DNA of 64,000 nucleotides, from the NCBI GenBank assembly GCA_028095005.1, contig CM051462.1, positions 231,030,473 to 231,094,472 of the forward strand. The letters run 5' to 3'. Within the stretch, counting starts at the first letter, position 1. The number at the start of each line of letters is the position of its first letter. The notes beneath the pieces are model-generated. The model had not been told where the DNA came from, ran no database searches, and saw only the letters and a list, made by a program, of their open reading frames with translations. The DNA is from Rhynchospora pubera (Eukaryota; Streptophyta; Magnoliopsida; Poales; Cyperaceae). Made by a program: the position numbers and the translations under genes. Below are positions 12,514 through 24,728 of this stretch, in pieces.

Positions 12514-13911
12514 GCATTTTCAAATTTAACTTTGTTACAACTTATATTTTATTTTCTTAATCAACATGTCGAACTAAAAAATGTTCCTACCTCAAGAATT
12601 TAATCCTAATAAATATGCGCTAGTTAATTGTTCTCAGAATCATGTACATGGTCTGGTATGCTAAACACTACACAACCATAATGTTTTGTCAGCTTGGCCA
12701 TTTGGAAGAATTGCATGTGTTTGATTTGTAAGGGGAAATCAAGAATTACTAATTAAGGATTCGCTCTCGGTGGAAATTACATATTTGCATGTAGTAGTTC
12801 AAGTAATTGCACGTTAAAATGATTTTGAGGAAAGTCATAATAAGTTCAAAATTCAAATTCCAAAAGCATTTACGGCTGCAGAGGATTTCAGTCCGTCACT
12901 ACAAAAAAGATGATTTTTACATAGATAGACATTTTTTATTTATGTTGATTATTGTTTTATTGCTAGATTTATTTGATGCATTAAATCTAGCAATATTTTT
13001 AGTAAGACTCAATTTTCTATTAATAGCTCCTTAAAAATCTAGCAATTTATTTTTGATAAACTTTTCGAATCTTGTAATATCTAAGGGCTTGTTTGGATGG
13101 TATGGGAATTTGGAGAATTTCTAATTTCTAGACATAAATTTATTATAAACAATCCAAACTCTTCACAAAATTACACACTTCTCAATAAACTCTTTCGTTG
13201 AAATGAAATCTTTTCTCGTTCTTCTCTCTTCGGATCAGAGCCTTAATTTAAAAGCGTATTTGATATTCTCTGATATCTGTAACTTGAGGGTACCATTAGT
13301 TTCTAAATTTAATTTAATTTTTCTTACTTCTAGAATCTAGTTCTACCTTAACATGACATACAAATATCAGGAATTATAAGTGCCATTGGTAAATATATCA
13401 TCCCAGCCATCGCTAAATACAAAGTGAAGATATAAAGCAAATAAGGTGAACATATAGACGATCTAAGTGAACACTTACAAACAATTAAGTGTTGTCATCA
13501 CTTGTTCAGAAGTTTACATGTATATTCGACTTATTTTCATTGAACTTATTTGTTTATATGTGTTCACTTAGATCGTCTATATGTTCACTTTGTTTATGTA
13601 CCGTCCCACTCTCTCTCTCTCTCTTCTCTCTGCCCACTACGGAACCGACACGCGTAGTGAAGCCCATTCTTTAATGACAAATGGGACTCCCAAAATCCCA
13701 CGAGGAGGTTTTTAAAAAAAAAAAAAAAAGAATGGGACTCCCAAAAAGGAGGAAAAAAAATTGTCCGACAACAGCCCAAAATTGCAGCAGTGAAGCCCGA
13801 ACATAAAATATATTTTATGAGTCGGCGGAGGTTTCTCAAAAAAAAAAAAAAAAGTGGGCGGATAGAGCTCTCGGGGCACGGTCGACTGAGAGCGGAAACC
13901 TAGGTGGCGCC
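12514..13911. other. intergenic, MITE copy and low-complexity DNA
   Basis: Holds the second copy of MITE family A (about 13085-13240), a possible truncated CACTA end (CACTACAAAAAAGATG at 12898), a CT microsatellite near 13608-13630, and A runs at 13716 and 13839. The last 50 bases before 13912 are GC-rich and look like the 5' leader of the DUF6598 gene. Confidence 0.45.
13085..13240. repeat. MITE-like repeat, family A copy 2 (inverted)
   Basis: Starts GGGCTTGTTTGGATGG. Its interior (13131-13175) is the reverse complement of the family A copy near 1054-1210, with the order AATTTATTATAAACAATCC followed by CTTCACAAAATTACACACTT. The far end is degraded, so the right border is approximate. Confidence 0.5.
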
Positions 13912-16520
13912 ATGTCGAAGGCTATTTTTTCTGATGAAGGAGGCGAAGGAGGCGATGCCAGGAAAAAGCTTGACGAAGTAGACGAGGAGGTCATGCCTTT
14001 TCCTTTTACGCGGTTCGGCCTGGATGAAAACGAAGTAGCAGGTCTATTGGAGTCTCTTCGGCTCCAAGGAAGCACGTGCATTGAACGCAGAACCCCACAA
14101 GGCGTATATTGCTTACGGCAGACACCATGCACTTTGCCTGCACCAAATCGTAGCAGGAGGTATGCTATGCCCCTTTTTGCGCTTTTTTTTATTTTTTTTT
14201 TTCTGTTGGAACTTAACACTTTTTTTTTATCTCATGCAGCCATATGCCGATTCTAGTCGAGGTGTTCTCAGTGGTACTTTTCGAAGATTTTGAACCTGGC
14301 AATCCTCGATCCTTTAAAGATGATTTACGTATAATTGATGTGGAAAGATCAAGGGAGTATGTCCTGTGGAGCAGTTCTAGTGGAAGACTCAACTCAGAGG
14401 GTTCATTCATTCTCACCGGACCCAATTGTGGCATGGATGTCAGCAGTTTGTTCGCCATGTGGCCGCATTATGACCCAGATCAGGACCGAATATTTCGGAA
14501 ATTCTTGTGGTCGCGTCACAAACCCAATTACCACTGCTCAGAAGACGACTATTTCCTTTCGACCCTTGTGCAAACTATCAATGGCTCTATCGAAGTGAGA
14601 TTTGGGGTGTACGGTGATGGTGCAGAGGCCAAACTTAAGGTGTTCCTCTGCGATATGAAATTAGGGTCGTTGTTTGGACCAGGAGAGCCTTTTCAAGTGT
14701 ATGGGACTGTGACAGCATTTAATAGCTTCGTCACTCATTCTCAGGCTAACAGTGTGCTGTTTGATCACATGACGAATCAAGAGTCTGTCACTCTTGTGAA
14801 TAATTCAAAGGGGATCTCTCTTCCTCTCTCGAGACGTGTAACGGTAATTCCAAGGGGTTCGAGATTGGGTGTCCGTGTCAACCTTTATGTTCATCATGCC
14901 ACTGGCGACGTGTGCATTGCCTATGGTTCTGTTTTATTCCCTGCTAAAACAGACCACCTTCAAACTGTGGAAATGGTGAGGATCATTGGCAAATATGCCA
15001 CAGTCATGGTTCGTGCTCGTTGGGTGGAGTATGATGACTATGATCAGAACAGTGAAGAAGAGGGAGATTATGATTCAACTTCTAATAGAGACAGTTGCCA
15101 AATGGAAATAGGAGATGAGCCATGTCAGGGCATTCCAGATGAGGACGGCTCCTCCAGATCTGTTAAGGTGCCACGCCTTGACGGGCACGATGATGTTTCT
15201 ACCAGGTATTTGTTCTTTTCACCCCAAGTTTTCTTTGAATGTTGTCACCACTTAGTTTTGAATTGTTATTTCTTGTTCCTATGAATCTAATAATTCTCCA
15301 ATTTTGTAAAATGATTGAAAACGTACTGTTATGTCTAACATAAAAGCATAATTGCATGACCTAGTTGAGTGCTGTTAAAATTTATATTGTTATTATTATT
15401 ATTATTATTTTGCTTCTGTGCATTTGAACTCTTTACATCCCCTTTAATTCCAGGGCTACTAATTTGTAAATAAATTGGAATGTTAGTTAATATTTCTCAT
15501 TTCTTCATTTTTGAACAGAGCTAGTGAACACTCTCTCACAAAGCCCAAGAACGAAAGAGCGATTATATTCAAAGAACAACGGCGGAGGTGTGGGCCTCTT
15601 TTGGAGCTGTTCTCGGTAAAATTTATCGACTTTGGAGAGATTGACAAAGAAAAAATCTATGGATTTATATTTATTGAGACGAACAATCCCTTGTATTACA
15701 TCTTTAACCGGGTAGTGGGTGACCCGTGTCCAATTGATTCTGAGGTAATGTAGGATAGAAATTTCTTATTTTTTTAAAAAATTTCCATTTTTTTCGGCTT
15801 ATTATGACATGGTCATTTACTTTGTAGGGTTTTGTAATGCTGGAAGGGCCACAATCAAGTGCCTTGAGGATATTTACTAATATCTATGTGCATACTTTCT
15901 TGTTCGAGTATCAAGACTCTGGCGATGATGGCAAAGAATTTGACCTTTCTGTCGAAGAATTTGACTTTGACCTTGATGGTGAATACTTTGACATTGATGG
16001 CAAAGGCACCTATTGTAAACGCACCTATTATAAACGCTTGTGGAATTTAAACGATGACCCCTTTTACTCGATGGACATGGTCTTGACCAAAATTGTGAAT
16101 AGTAAATTTGGCCAATTAGAAGTGAATTATGCTGTCTATCGTCATGGGGTTGAGGCTCTTCTCAAGGTGAAGCTGACAGAGTGTCGGTTTTCCTCAGTCG
16201 AAGTTTATGGGCGTATAACTGCAACATGTCCTCAGATTAGTGACTCTAGGGCTCGTATCGTAGTTTTCAACAGGGAGAAGGAAGATGCCATCCCTATCGT
16301 TGTGAGGCCCGGCGAGGAGACGGTTCTTTCTTTGTGTAGGCCTCTTGTTGTGCTTCCACATGATTCAAGCCTCACACTTTGTGTCACTATCAACTCAGGA
16401 GATAATGAGATATTATCTAATTTATTTGAATTTAATCCTTTAGTGCATGGTGAGAATCGCAAGAGTATGTCAGGCAATGATTGTTCAGTTGAAGTAGTTG
16501 TTGATTTGCTAGTAAGTTAA
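13912..16520 (+). CDS. tandem double DUF6598-domain protein
   Basis: Four exons join in frame: 13912-14159, 14240-15205, 15519-15744, 15828-16520 (2133 nt, 710 residues plus stop). All borders are GT-AG and phases agree. Residues 1-84 are a hydrophilic N-terminal extension that I do not recognise. Residues about 85-345 form one DUF6598 domain: it starts MPILVEVFSVVLF, contains INGSIEVRFGVYGDGAEAKL and ends VMVRARWVEY. An acidic linker follows, then a second DUF6598 domain at about 433-708 (LLELFSVKF, LEVNYAVYRHGVEALLKV). DUF6598 is known as the C-terminal module of cereal JIP60-type proteins; its biochemical role is not settled. There is no signal peptide, so a cytosolic or nuclear product is likely. 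Having two copies in one chain is less usual than one. A strong donor-like GTAAGT lies at the very end, so a further 3' exon is possible. Confidence 0.8.
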
Positions 16521-18519
16521 TCTTTCTTTAGCATCTTTTAATTTTTTTTTACTTGTGTTGTAGAAGTGGCAGAGAGCTTCGGTACTTAAATTTCAAACCA
16601 AAACAACAAAAATTACAGATATTGATCTGTCCTGTTTTATTTGTTTGCGTTTAAGTTTTGATGAATGTGGTTAAACTCATCACAATAGAATATTGACTAA
16701 GACAGTTTGACTAGGGCATCAAACTTTGTTTTTTAAACCAACCTGAGACAATCAACCATGTGCTTGTATTATGCCCATTTGTGAAAAAAATGTTATTTTG
16801 GCTGGTAAAATGCAAGATATCCATAGAAATTGGAAAAACATGACTGAAGTTGTGATGTTTGCTGCCAGTCTGAAGGGAGCTGACAAACAGGCTTTTTAGT
16901 TTAGTAGCGTATAGTGTTGTGTTTTGGATAGTCTGAAAACTCAGATATAACATTATTTTCAATAACGTACCAGTAAAAACAATGAAGTCAACTTTGATTT
17001 TGGCTGATGGTTGTGTTTGGTATTGGGCAGGTAACATGAAAGCACAACTGAAAGAAGCTGTCTGAATGGCTGCCTCCGAGATAGTCCCATTTCAAGTTAT
17101 CAGCAGACTGGCATATGGGAGAGGATTTAGATGCAGCATTTACTTTATTAAAAATGCTTTTTACAGTGGTTGTTCGTAATATGTAAAAGGAGTGTCAGAG
17201 CTTAATATTGTGATGTTTAGGACTGTTCATTTAGAATTAGGGTTGTTATATTTTTTATGATGCATAGGGGAGCAAACCAGTGCGTACTGTTTCCATGTTA
17301 CATCAGGTGGTTACCTTCTGTTTCCTCTTAGAACTTTGTAATTAATAACTGTTTTTGCAATGAAACAATGTTAATTGCATTATTCGCGAGTTCTGGCTTG
17401 TTTGTTGTGTTATATACTCTGTACGTTCCTTGATTTCAAGAGTTTATATACATCCGTCTTTCGGAAATTTTATTGGGATGTTTCAATGATGAAATAAAAT
17501 GGTTGGACTTAAGAAACATGGTTATAGTTTGTCTGTTATTTTATATAATTTGTAGATTAGGAAACATAATGAGATAGGAACATAGTACATAACTTGGTTT
17601 ATATAATTTGTAGATTAATATCTTTATTCTATTATTTTACATGTGAAAGTAATGTGTCTATGTACCATGACGATCTGCAACCTGTTTCCCATGTGAAAGT
17701 AATGTCTTATTTGCATGGTCTCAACATTTATAACTTCATGTATGATAACTCAGAATGTTTACAGGCATTAAATCCTTGGTTTTTTTTTTCCTTTTATAAT
17801 TTGTTGGCCCAACTCACTGTCTGTAAGCACAATTAGGGTCGATTAATCTCAGGACCCACTGCTAACATATATGCCCACTGAGTATTTCTTCAAAAAGTGA
17901 AAGTATGATGCTTAAAACCTTTTTTAATGTGTACTGTTTTAGTGCACAAGTGATTTACTTGCTGTACCACCAGATGATATACCAGTCGTATTGCTTTAAT
18001 TACCAGCAAATATATGCAGGAACTAAACCCTCTTTTGTTTAATTTTTAGCTTGAAATGGACTAAGGACTCATTATTAGTACTTAGTAGGGATCTTGGACG
18101 TTATCTATCTATCTATCTAATCAAAATTAGCATCAAATTAAGTACCTAAATGATGCAACACCCTAGGTCTTATCTGCATCCAAACTTAAACCCAAATCCT
18201 TGTTGACCTTCTTCCACCTATCAACAGGAGGAGGGTTATGAAGTTGGTATTTGTTGCTGCATAGGTTGTTCCATAGTCCCAGTATACTTTAAATTTTTGT
18301 AGTCTTTTTTTGCTCAGTAGGTAAGTATTTGGTGTGTTCTTGCTAACCTTTAATTTTTTTTTTATGAGCGTTTCTCAAATTTTCTTTTTCTTAGAAGGCG
18401 CCTACAAGAATTCATGTCACATGTGCATTGGCGTGTGAAACCAAACCAGCTGGCCGGGGCGTGCATAAAGGAATTTGCTTATCCTGCATAAAGGTAATTT
18501 ATTTATTCTTCTACTTGGG
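16521..18519. other. gene-free stretch after the double DUF6598 gene
   Basis: Probably starts with the 3' UTR of the DUF6598 gene. Near 18395-18494 an exon-like segment lies between a good acceptor (TTTCTTAG) and donor (AAAGGTAATT). Its translation, CALACETKPAGRG.., is not one I recognise, so it may be a non-coding 3' exon. A TATC microsatellite occurs near 18100-18117. Nothing else is supported. Confidence 0.35.
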
Positions 18520-19010
18520 GTCGTTTGGATTGCAAATTCCTAGGCATCCAAACAAGTTAGGAATAATAAGAAGAATAATTTTTCCCTAGGAATAATTTCT
18601 TCCTAAGAATAACATCTTCCAACAATTATATATATACATAATTTCAACAAATTAACTAAATACTAATAACTAAATGAAATTTTATGTGCTCTTTAATTAG
18701 TACTTTATTTAATATTAAAATAATAATTTTTAATAATTTATTAAAATTAATATCAATTTGCTCATTCCTAACTCACCATCCAAACAACATTTTTTATTCC
18801 CGGAATAACATCTTCTCGATGTTTGTTATTTGTTGTTTGGTTATTTGGTTATTTGAATGTTCTTGAATTTGTTATATTCATATCAAAAGGCCTTTTGATA
18901 TGAATATATGCATGCATTAAGTTATTCTTCCTTACTACACAACCAAACATTCATTAACACTGCATAAACACTTATGCATCCTTAACTTATGCAACTTCTT
19001 ACTACATGAT
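18520..19010. repeat. MITE-like repeats
   Basis: The segment from GGGGTCGTTTGGATTGC to about 18830 has MITE-like ends rich in the CCAAACAA motif. The segment at about 18893-19008 matches 57290-57415 closely (shared TTACTACACAACCAAACAT and CTTAACTTATGCAAC). It is therefore a truncated second copy of the Tourist-like MITE at 56337-57421. Confidence 0.6.
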
Positions 19011-20856
19011 AGTGTGTGCTGAGATAACCTACGTTGAGTATTCATGGTCGATCCACGAAACAATTATTCGAGTTATTAAATCTAATTCTATTGCTGAATC
19101 AAGTAAAAAAGGTGAAGAATAATTTGAATTGGGATTAATTAAAATAAAAAGTATAAAATAAAATATAAATGGTTCCAATCAGAGAAAAGTTAGCTTAACA
19201 TATACAAAATAGGATTTTTGGTTGATTTACTTTCTACTCGATGTACTCCTGTTCACTAGATATACATTTACTTTCGTAGCGGCCCGCTTATGAACTTGGA
19301 TAGATAGTTTGTAGACAAACTGCTTGTTCTAGGTTGGTTAAAAAACCCGTCTATGGTCTAAACGGTTCGCCTTAACTATCTATTAGTTGTACAAGGACAA
19401 TTAGTTTCTCTTTATTTGATTGAGCAATTTAATGACTTAATTAACTTTCCTAAAATCTTTTTTTCGATAGGTCAAGTTATTTTAATCAAACCATTTAAAC
19501 TCTTATCTAATATAAGTTTCAATTGTCGTTCCTTGATTTAAACTAAACAAGTATATTTCTTAGATCTAAGATTTTCCTCAATTTTCATCTGTTAGGAATA
19601 GATCTTCAATTCTGACTTATGATCTAGATCTCATCTTTCGAACTATCGGTCCTCTATCGGTATTGATATACTCAAATTAATTTAAGTTTGGTTGGATTTA
19701 ACTTCCTAACATTCAAGATTGGCCTAATCTTGATGAGAAAATACCAAATCGACTTAAGTAATTCAAGCATAACAAATAATAAGTAAAGCGAAAGAAATAA
19801 AATTCAATAAACAAAGTATTAAACAAACTAGTCATGCAAACTAAATCAAGTATATATTTTTTTTAACCATAGCCCCTAATCAAACAACTCAAGTATGATC
19901 ATCATAATAATAAATGTCAAGGTATCAATCATAATCACAGAATCAAACAAGAATTAACGAGAGATTACAACAAATCAGAGTCGAATTCTTTTGTTTTTCT
20001 ACTGTGGCATGGATTGAGTGACCCACCTAGCTTCTGGTCAGTGGCGGATCTAGAAAAAATATCTAGGTGGGTCTAACAACCTCTGTTTAAGTCTTCAGCC
20101 CCACTTTCGAATACTCCAATGGCAGAAAAAATTAGCTGGGGCTAAAGGGGGGCTCTAAGGGCTCGACGGCGTGAGGTGGGGCTCTAGCCCCACCCGCCCC
20201 GGTGGTAGATCCGCCCCTGCTTCTGGTCTTGAGGACTGAAGATAGGGGCTGCTCAATTCTTCCTCTGCTTAGGCGTGACTTCTCTGTATAATTAAGAACA
20301 TTGAACTCTCGAAATTCCCCTCATTTTATAGTGATCGAGATAACTATAGAGGACTGTTAAGTGCTTTAGAAGTGGGTTAGATCATGGCAGAAGTAGTGTA
20401 GGAGAAGTTGACCTTTTGAACATGAAAATTGTCTAAAACTTCCCAAGCGGCTCACTTATTGGCTCGATCTGCCAGCTCAAAATACTTCAAGTCGTCTCCT
20501 GGCCTTCTCTTGTCTGTTTAATCATCTGTCTAGCTAATCCATACCGCCAAACACTCAATTGAGTCGCTCAATAACTCTTGATATGTTTAGATTTTGAGCC
20601 ACATATGATGATTATCCTATAAAAACATAAAAGTGCATGGTAATACTTAAAAACTAATAATAACGAATAAAACCAAGTTACAATCACATAAAATCAATCA
20701 TAATTTGAGTCCAAATTGGGTCAAAACTATTACACGAAAAACGTCCTGGTCTGAAACTCCTGACCATATTCAGGCGGAACCGCCTGGATTCTGACGGGGT
20801 CGCTTGAATAGGTCATTAAGTCGGTTCAATTAGTTTTATACCTTATCTAAGTGCAG
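19011..20856 (-). repeat. degraded LTR-type repeat remnant
   Basis: Dispersed-repeat character with no reading frame. Read on the minus strand there is a TATAAAATGAGGGG promoter-like motif near 20325-20340, as in the LTR of a retrotransposon. Its layout resembles Ty3/Gypsy LTR relics common in plants, but I cannot define both ends. A hAT MITE (20039-20219) has inserted in it. Confidence 0.35.
20039..20219. mobile_element. hAT-type MITE, 181 bp
   Basis: The left end CAGTGGCGGATCTAG and the right end, read in reverse (CAGGGGCGGATCTAC), form 15-bp terminal inverted repeats with two mismatches. A perfect 8-bp target duplication CTTCTGGT flanks it at 20031-20038 and 20220-20227. CAGGGGCGGA ends and 8-bp duplications are standard for hAT elements. 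The interior is GC-richer and has no coding potential, so it must be mobilised in trans. Confidence 0.92.
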
Positions 20857-20880
20857 TTGAAAATTACACACTTCCTAACA
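20857..20880 (+). repeat. residual 3' tip of the outer 5' LTR
   Basis: Only the last 24 bp match the end of the 3' LTR (38897-38920), ending TTACACACTTCCTAACA directly before the primer binding site. Sequence upstream does not align with the 3' LTR. About 1.75 kb of the 5' LTR has been deleted or replaced. Confidence 0.8.
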
Positions 20881-20881
20881 G

Positions 20882-20893
20882 TGGTATCAGAGC
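20882..20893 (+). other. primer binding site of the outer Copia element
   Basis: TGGTATCAGAGC, complementary to the 3' end of initiator tRNA-Met, one base after the LTR tip. This is the standard primer site of plant Copia elements. Confidence 0.9.
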
Positions 20894-22280
20894 CTTGGTC
20901 GTACTTAAGCTTTTTTGACACTTAATTAAGAGAAATTGGCTAATTAACGGATTAGTAGAAATGATGCGTTTGTTTGCTGTCTGGAAATGGTATTTTCTGT
21001 GTTGTTTCGCATTTTTCGTTATGATATGTTCTCTGGAAGATCTTTCCATCTACATTAAAATTGTAGATCTGTGGATTGTGATTCTTTTGGCGTTAGATTC
21101 ACATTTTTCTGAATTAGTATTTATTTATTGTGAATAAAACGGCGACAGTGCGCAGAACCAGTTTCTGCTTGCACTGTCCTATTTGAATGGCTTGAAAGAT
21201 TTATATTTTGAATATAAGTACCATTGTTCTATGGCTAGAATTAAAGATGACTTGAAGCTCTTTCTGAGCATGTGTAAATTGTTACATGACTCGGATTAAT
21301 TTGTGGGTTTTTCAAGTATGAAAAGAAAGATCTTGTTAGATCCAGTTTGTTGAGCAAATCGATTGTTCCAATAAACTGTACCAACGGAGAATCTTTTAAA
21401 AATTATGTTTAAATGGAGTTGTTCTATTTTGAGTTAGGATTCCAGGAAAATTAATTTCATAATTTTTCGTGGAAGTTTAGACCTTCAACTAGGTTAAAAC
21501 ATTTCGATCGACAGTTTGTTCCAGTACAGAATTTGTTGATTGTTTAGCATATAACTAAAATTATTGAACAGAACTTGATTGTTTTCTTTTCATGGATGGA
21601 TAGCCTATAGTCTAAGCAAGTTTTTCTATGCATATTGTATATATAAAAACTGAATAGAAGGTGGTCTAACAGACTAAATGGTTGAGAGGATAAGCTGAAA
21701 ATCTCATAACGGTGTTTCGTGCACTTGTAAGAGATTTGTCATTTTTTATTCTCCCAGTTGGTTTAAGATCTCTTCTTGAAATTTTTACTGGTAATCACAA
21801 CTATGATAAGGAGCTTAAGTAATTTATTTGAGAATTTTTGGAGACCTAAAACTATTGGTTTTGTTGGATTCCATTAGTTACGTTTTTTGCTAAATTACTG
21901 TTTTTCTAAGTATTCAAACTAGTTGAAAACAATTAGAATACTCCTTGTTTAATCTTCTTTCAGTTATGGGATGTTGAAAGAACTTTCTAAATGAATTTAA
22001 ACAAGTTTGGTTGTTTAAAATTGAGAATTTGTACACGGAATTTACTTATGGCAAACAACATGCAAAGATGCTTGAAAATCGTTAATTGGAAACAAAGTGC
22101 TTGTATGTGATAACTTTGTTTTGTAGGTGGATAGTGGGTTTAGTATGGCTCATGACTCGATGCCTTGTGGTTGTAAAATGAATGCATGTGTGAATGTTTG
22201 TAATGCGGCCTTTAGTGCCATTAATTAATTAATTCGTTGATTAATTTTTTATGTAACTTGTGAGGCTTGCATGCCCCTAA

Positions 22281-22464
22281 GGCTTCGCTCCAGAAGGAGA
22301 GAGTCGGAGCGAAGGGAAGGGACTCGGTACTCTCCGATTTTGGGAGTAACCGATCTCTCCCTCTATCTGTCTCTGTGCTCTCCTTAGTTTCCGTCCATTC
22401 TCTCCCTCTATCCGAACTCTCCTCCCTTCCCTTCGCTCCGACTCTCTCCTTCTGGAGCGAAGCC
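22281..22464. mobile_element. Tourist (PIF/Harbinger) type MITE, 184 bp
   Basis: Terminal inverted repeats of about 40 bp start GGCTTCGCTCCAGAAGGAG and are nearly perfect. The target duplication is TAA at 22278-22280 and 22465-22467. The related leader of the inner Copia element at 26111-26120 reads CCCCTAAGGC with no insert, giving a natural empty site. TAA/TTA duplications are typical of Harbinger elements. Confidence 0.93.
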
Positions 22465-22954
22465 TAAGGCTAGGATGGGAATAGGATGTTTTCACATGTA
22501 TTTTTTGTTCCTTTATTTTATAGGATTTAGATCCTTATAGAATTTAGTGGGAGGGACAATGAATAGATTAGTTTTGCTCCATGGACGATGTGGCGAAACT
22601 AATACAAGCGGGAGCCATACAAACCCACAACAATGAGATGCTTGTATGATTGCTTGTGATAGGATAGGTATGGGTATATGCTTACACGACCACCAAACAA
22701 GCGTCATATTGTTATTTGTCCCAAATAAAAAGGATTAAGTTAAAACAAATTCACTCTCCTTCTTTCTATCCCCTTCTAACGTAGTATGATCGTTCATTGA
22801 TGTATTATCGCCGACGCGGGACATCGTGTTCCATCATCCGTGTCGGGGTGTAAATCGGATTTACTAGAAGCAAATAGAAAGAAGTAACTTAACAATGAAT
22901 CAAATCGGATTGTTCATTGGAGTGAAGTTCGTTAATCGAACCAAGAGTCATAGG

Positions 22955-24715
22955 TGTTGGAGTTATGTCCTAGAAGTCAATAATTTAATGACTTAAATAT
23001 TAGTTTATGTTATGGATGATATATTATCATCTGTTCCTAGGTTTATTATTAACAGATTATTCAGGTTGAGGATCTGAATTGTAGATCTCTGTGGATCATT
23101 CTTTTGAATGACAATAATAAATCTAAACGGTCCATAATCTTGATAATTAACAAGGAACATTAATTATCTTATAAGATTAGTATGCAAGTTAAGTGATGAT
23201 TAAGTTCTACAAATCATAGGTAAAGAGTTACCAACTTAATTTCATATGTGTATGTTATGGAACATAGCACAGGACTTGACCCATCAAAATAAACATATGG
23301 ATTGTGTTATGTGTCATTGTTTATTTCGTTATGATTTTGGTTCTAAGTTTGAGATGTTTATCTTTTCCACATGAGGATAGGTTCAATAAATATTGTCTAC
23401 CGCTGATTCCCGATAAGGGCTGCTATACGGACTTTATTTATGTTCTCTTGAATTGTGCGGGGAAAAGCTAATCATCAAGAAAACCGTATGTCCCTCATTA
23501 ATTCACTTAGTGAGTGACGATATCTGTTTGCGCCCCTTGATGGAGATAGATTGTTTGCATGCAACTTTATACAATTATCTCTAGATCAAGAAACGTATAA
23601 TCTGCAAGAATGACACATTCCTATCTTGGATTATACGATGATATCGTGTGACATAAGAATCAAAATAGGGAAATACATTTATTCTCTTATGCAGTATTTA
23701 AATATTGTAGCAGTACACTATTTATGCGAATTGGGAATCATAACGTGTTGCTAGATACCGCTTATGATTATTAGAATTAAATAACGATTTAATTCCATGT
23801 CCAACTTAGCATAAATCCTCAAAGGGTCACACAAATAGGACTTTAACCATACAGTGCATTATTTATTTATTCGCAACAGTGTGTATTGCGAAAATATGAT
23901 AGTTTGATTAATTAATTGTATAGCGTTGTGGACCGTTATAATTAATTAAGTCAAAGGGATCATATAGAAATAAATTAATGCATTTGCTAATCCCAAATTA
24001 ATTATTAATGAGTTAATAATTAATTATGTTCAACTCATTTAAATTAATTGAGCTATTGGGTCTTTATTTAATTAGTTGAAAAAAAGTCCGATTTGAGGTT
24101 GGTTGAAAGAGCAATTAAAAGGATTGAATTAATGGGATTTTAACACACTTGGTGTAGCCCACAAATGCCTCTATAGGGGCCGGCCACAAGAGGGTAGAAT
24201 GGTCCACAATTAGTTGTGGTAGGTAGGTGTAGAGAGCACTATATAAAGGGGTCAAGTTTTGAGGAAACCCTAGCCTCCACTCCTTTTCTCTCCCACCTTC
24301 CTCTTTGGCCGAAATTCACCAAGGGAGAAAATTCTCTCTTCTCTCCTCTCCTTTCTAGCTCATGGGTTGAGCACTCCTCTCCACAAATTAATATAGTTAA
24401 TTGCTAAATGAAAGAGGAAACCTAGAGGGATTAGCTTGTTTTTTCCTCTTGCTAGCACAAGAGTAGAAGATTATGGTTAACCTCCTTGGTGGACTCGAGC
24501 GCGATCAATCGACGAAGGAGGAGGTACATGGAGGCTCGCCAACAACTCCCATGCCTTGGTCAAGTCCCGCGAATACGATTTCGCGGGAGGTACAAATTTT
24601 TCACCTATCTCTTTGTGTCGAATGAGCTTATGTACTAGATCTCGTGTTGCTTGTGTTTTAATTGGATTAATTAAGGTTAATTAGTCACAAAATAAAATTG
24701 AGCAATTTCCTAACA
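22955..24715 (+). repeat. 5' LTR of the inner Copia element
   Basis: 1761 bp, starting TGTTGGAGTTATG and ending TTTCCTAACA. It matches the 3' LTR at 30876-32656 throughout, with roughly 2-3% differences in the parts I compared and one visible indel (about 20 bp, near 24332 versus 32252). Confidence 0.92.
24239..24248 (+). promoter_or_regulatory. LTR TATA box
   Basis: CTATATAAAGG about 480 bp before the LTR end, followed by CT-rich leader sequence. It is the likely Pol II start region (U3/R border) of the inner element. The same motif sits at 32159-32168 in its 3' LTR, and a variant at about 38439-38447 in the outer LTR. Confidence 0.6.
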
Positions 24716-24716
24716 G

Positions 24717-24728
24717 TGGTATCAGAGC
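24717..24728 (+). other. primer binding site of the inner Copia element
   Basis: TGGTATCAGAGC, one base after the 5' LTR, identical to that of the outer element and complementary to initiator tRNA-Met. Confidence 0.9.

Noticed and set aside
18395..18494. Cysteine-containing exon-like piece CALACETKPAGRG
   Set aside because: Too short, no neighbouring exons in phase, and no family recognised; noted only as a possible 3' UTR exon.
22267..22495. Overlapping frames on both strands near 22.3 kb
   Set aside because: They are produced by the inverted ends of the Tourist-type MITE, not by a gene.
24216..24407. Small frame starting MVGRCREHY in the LTR (also at 32136)
   Set aside because: It lies in the R/U5 part of an LTR, is repeated only because the LTR is, and differs in frame between copies.
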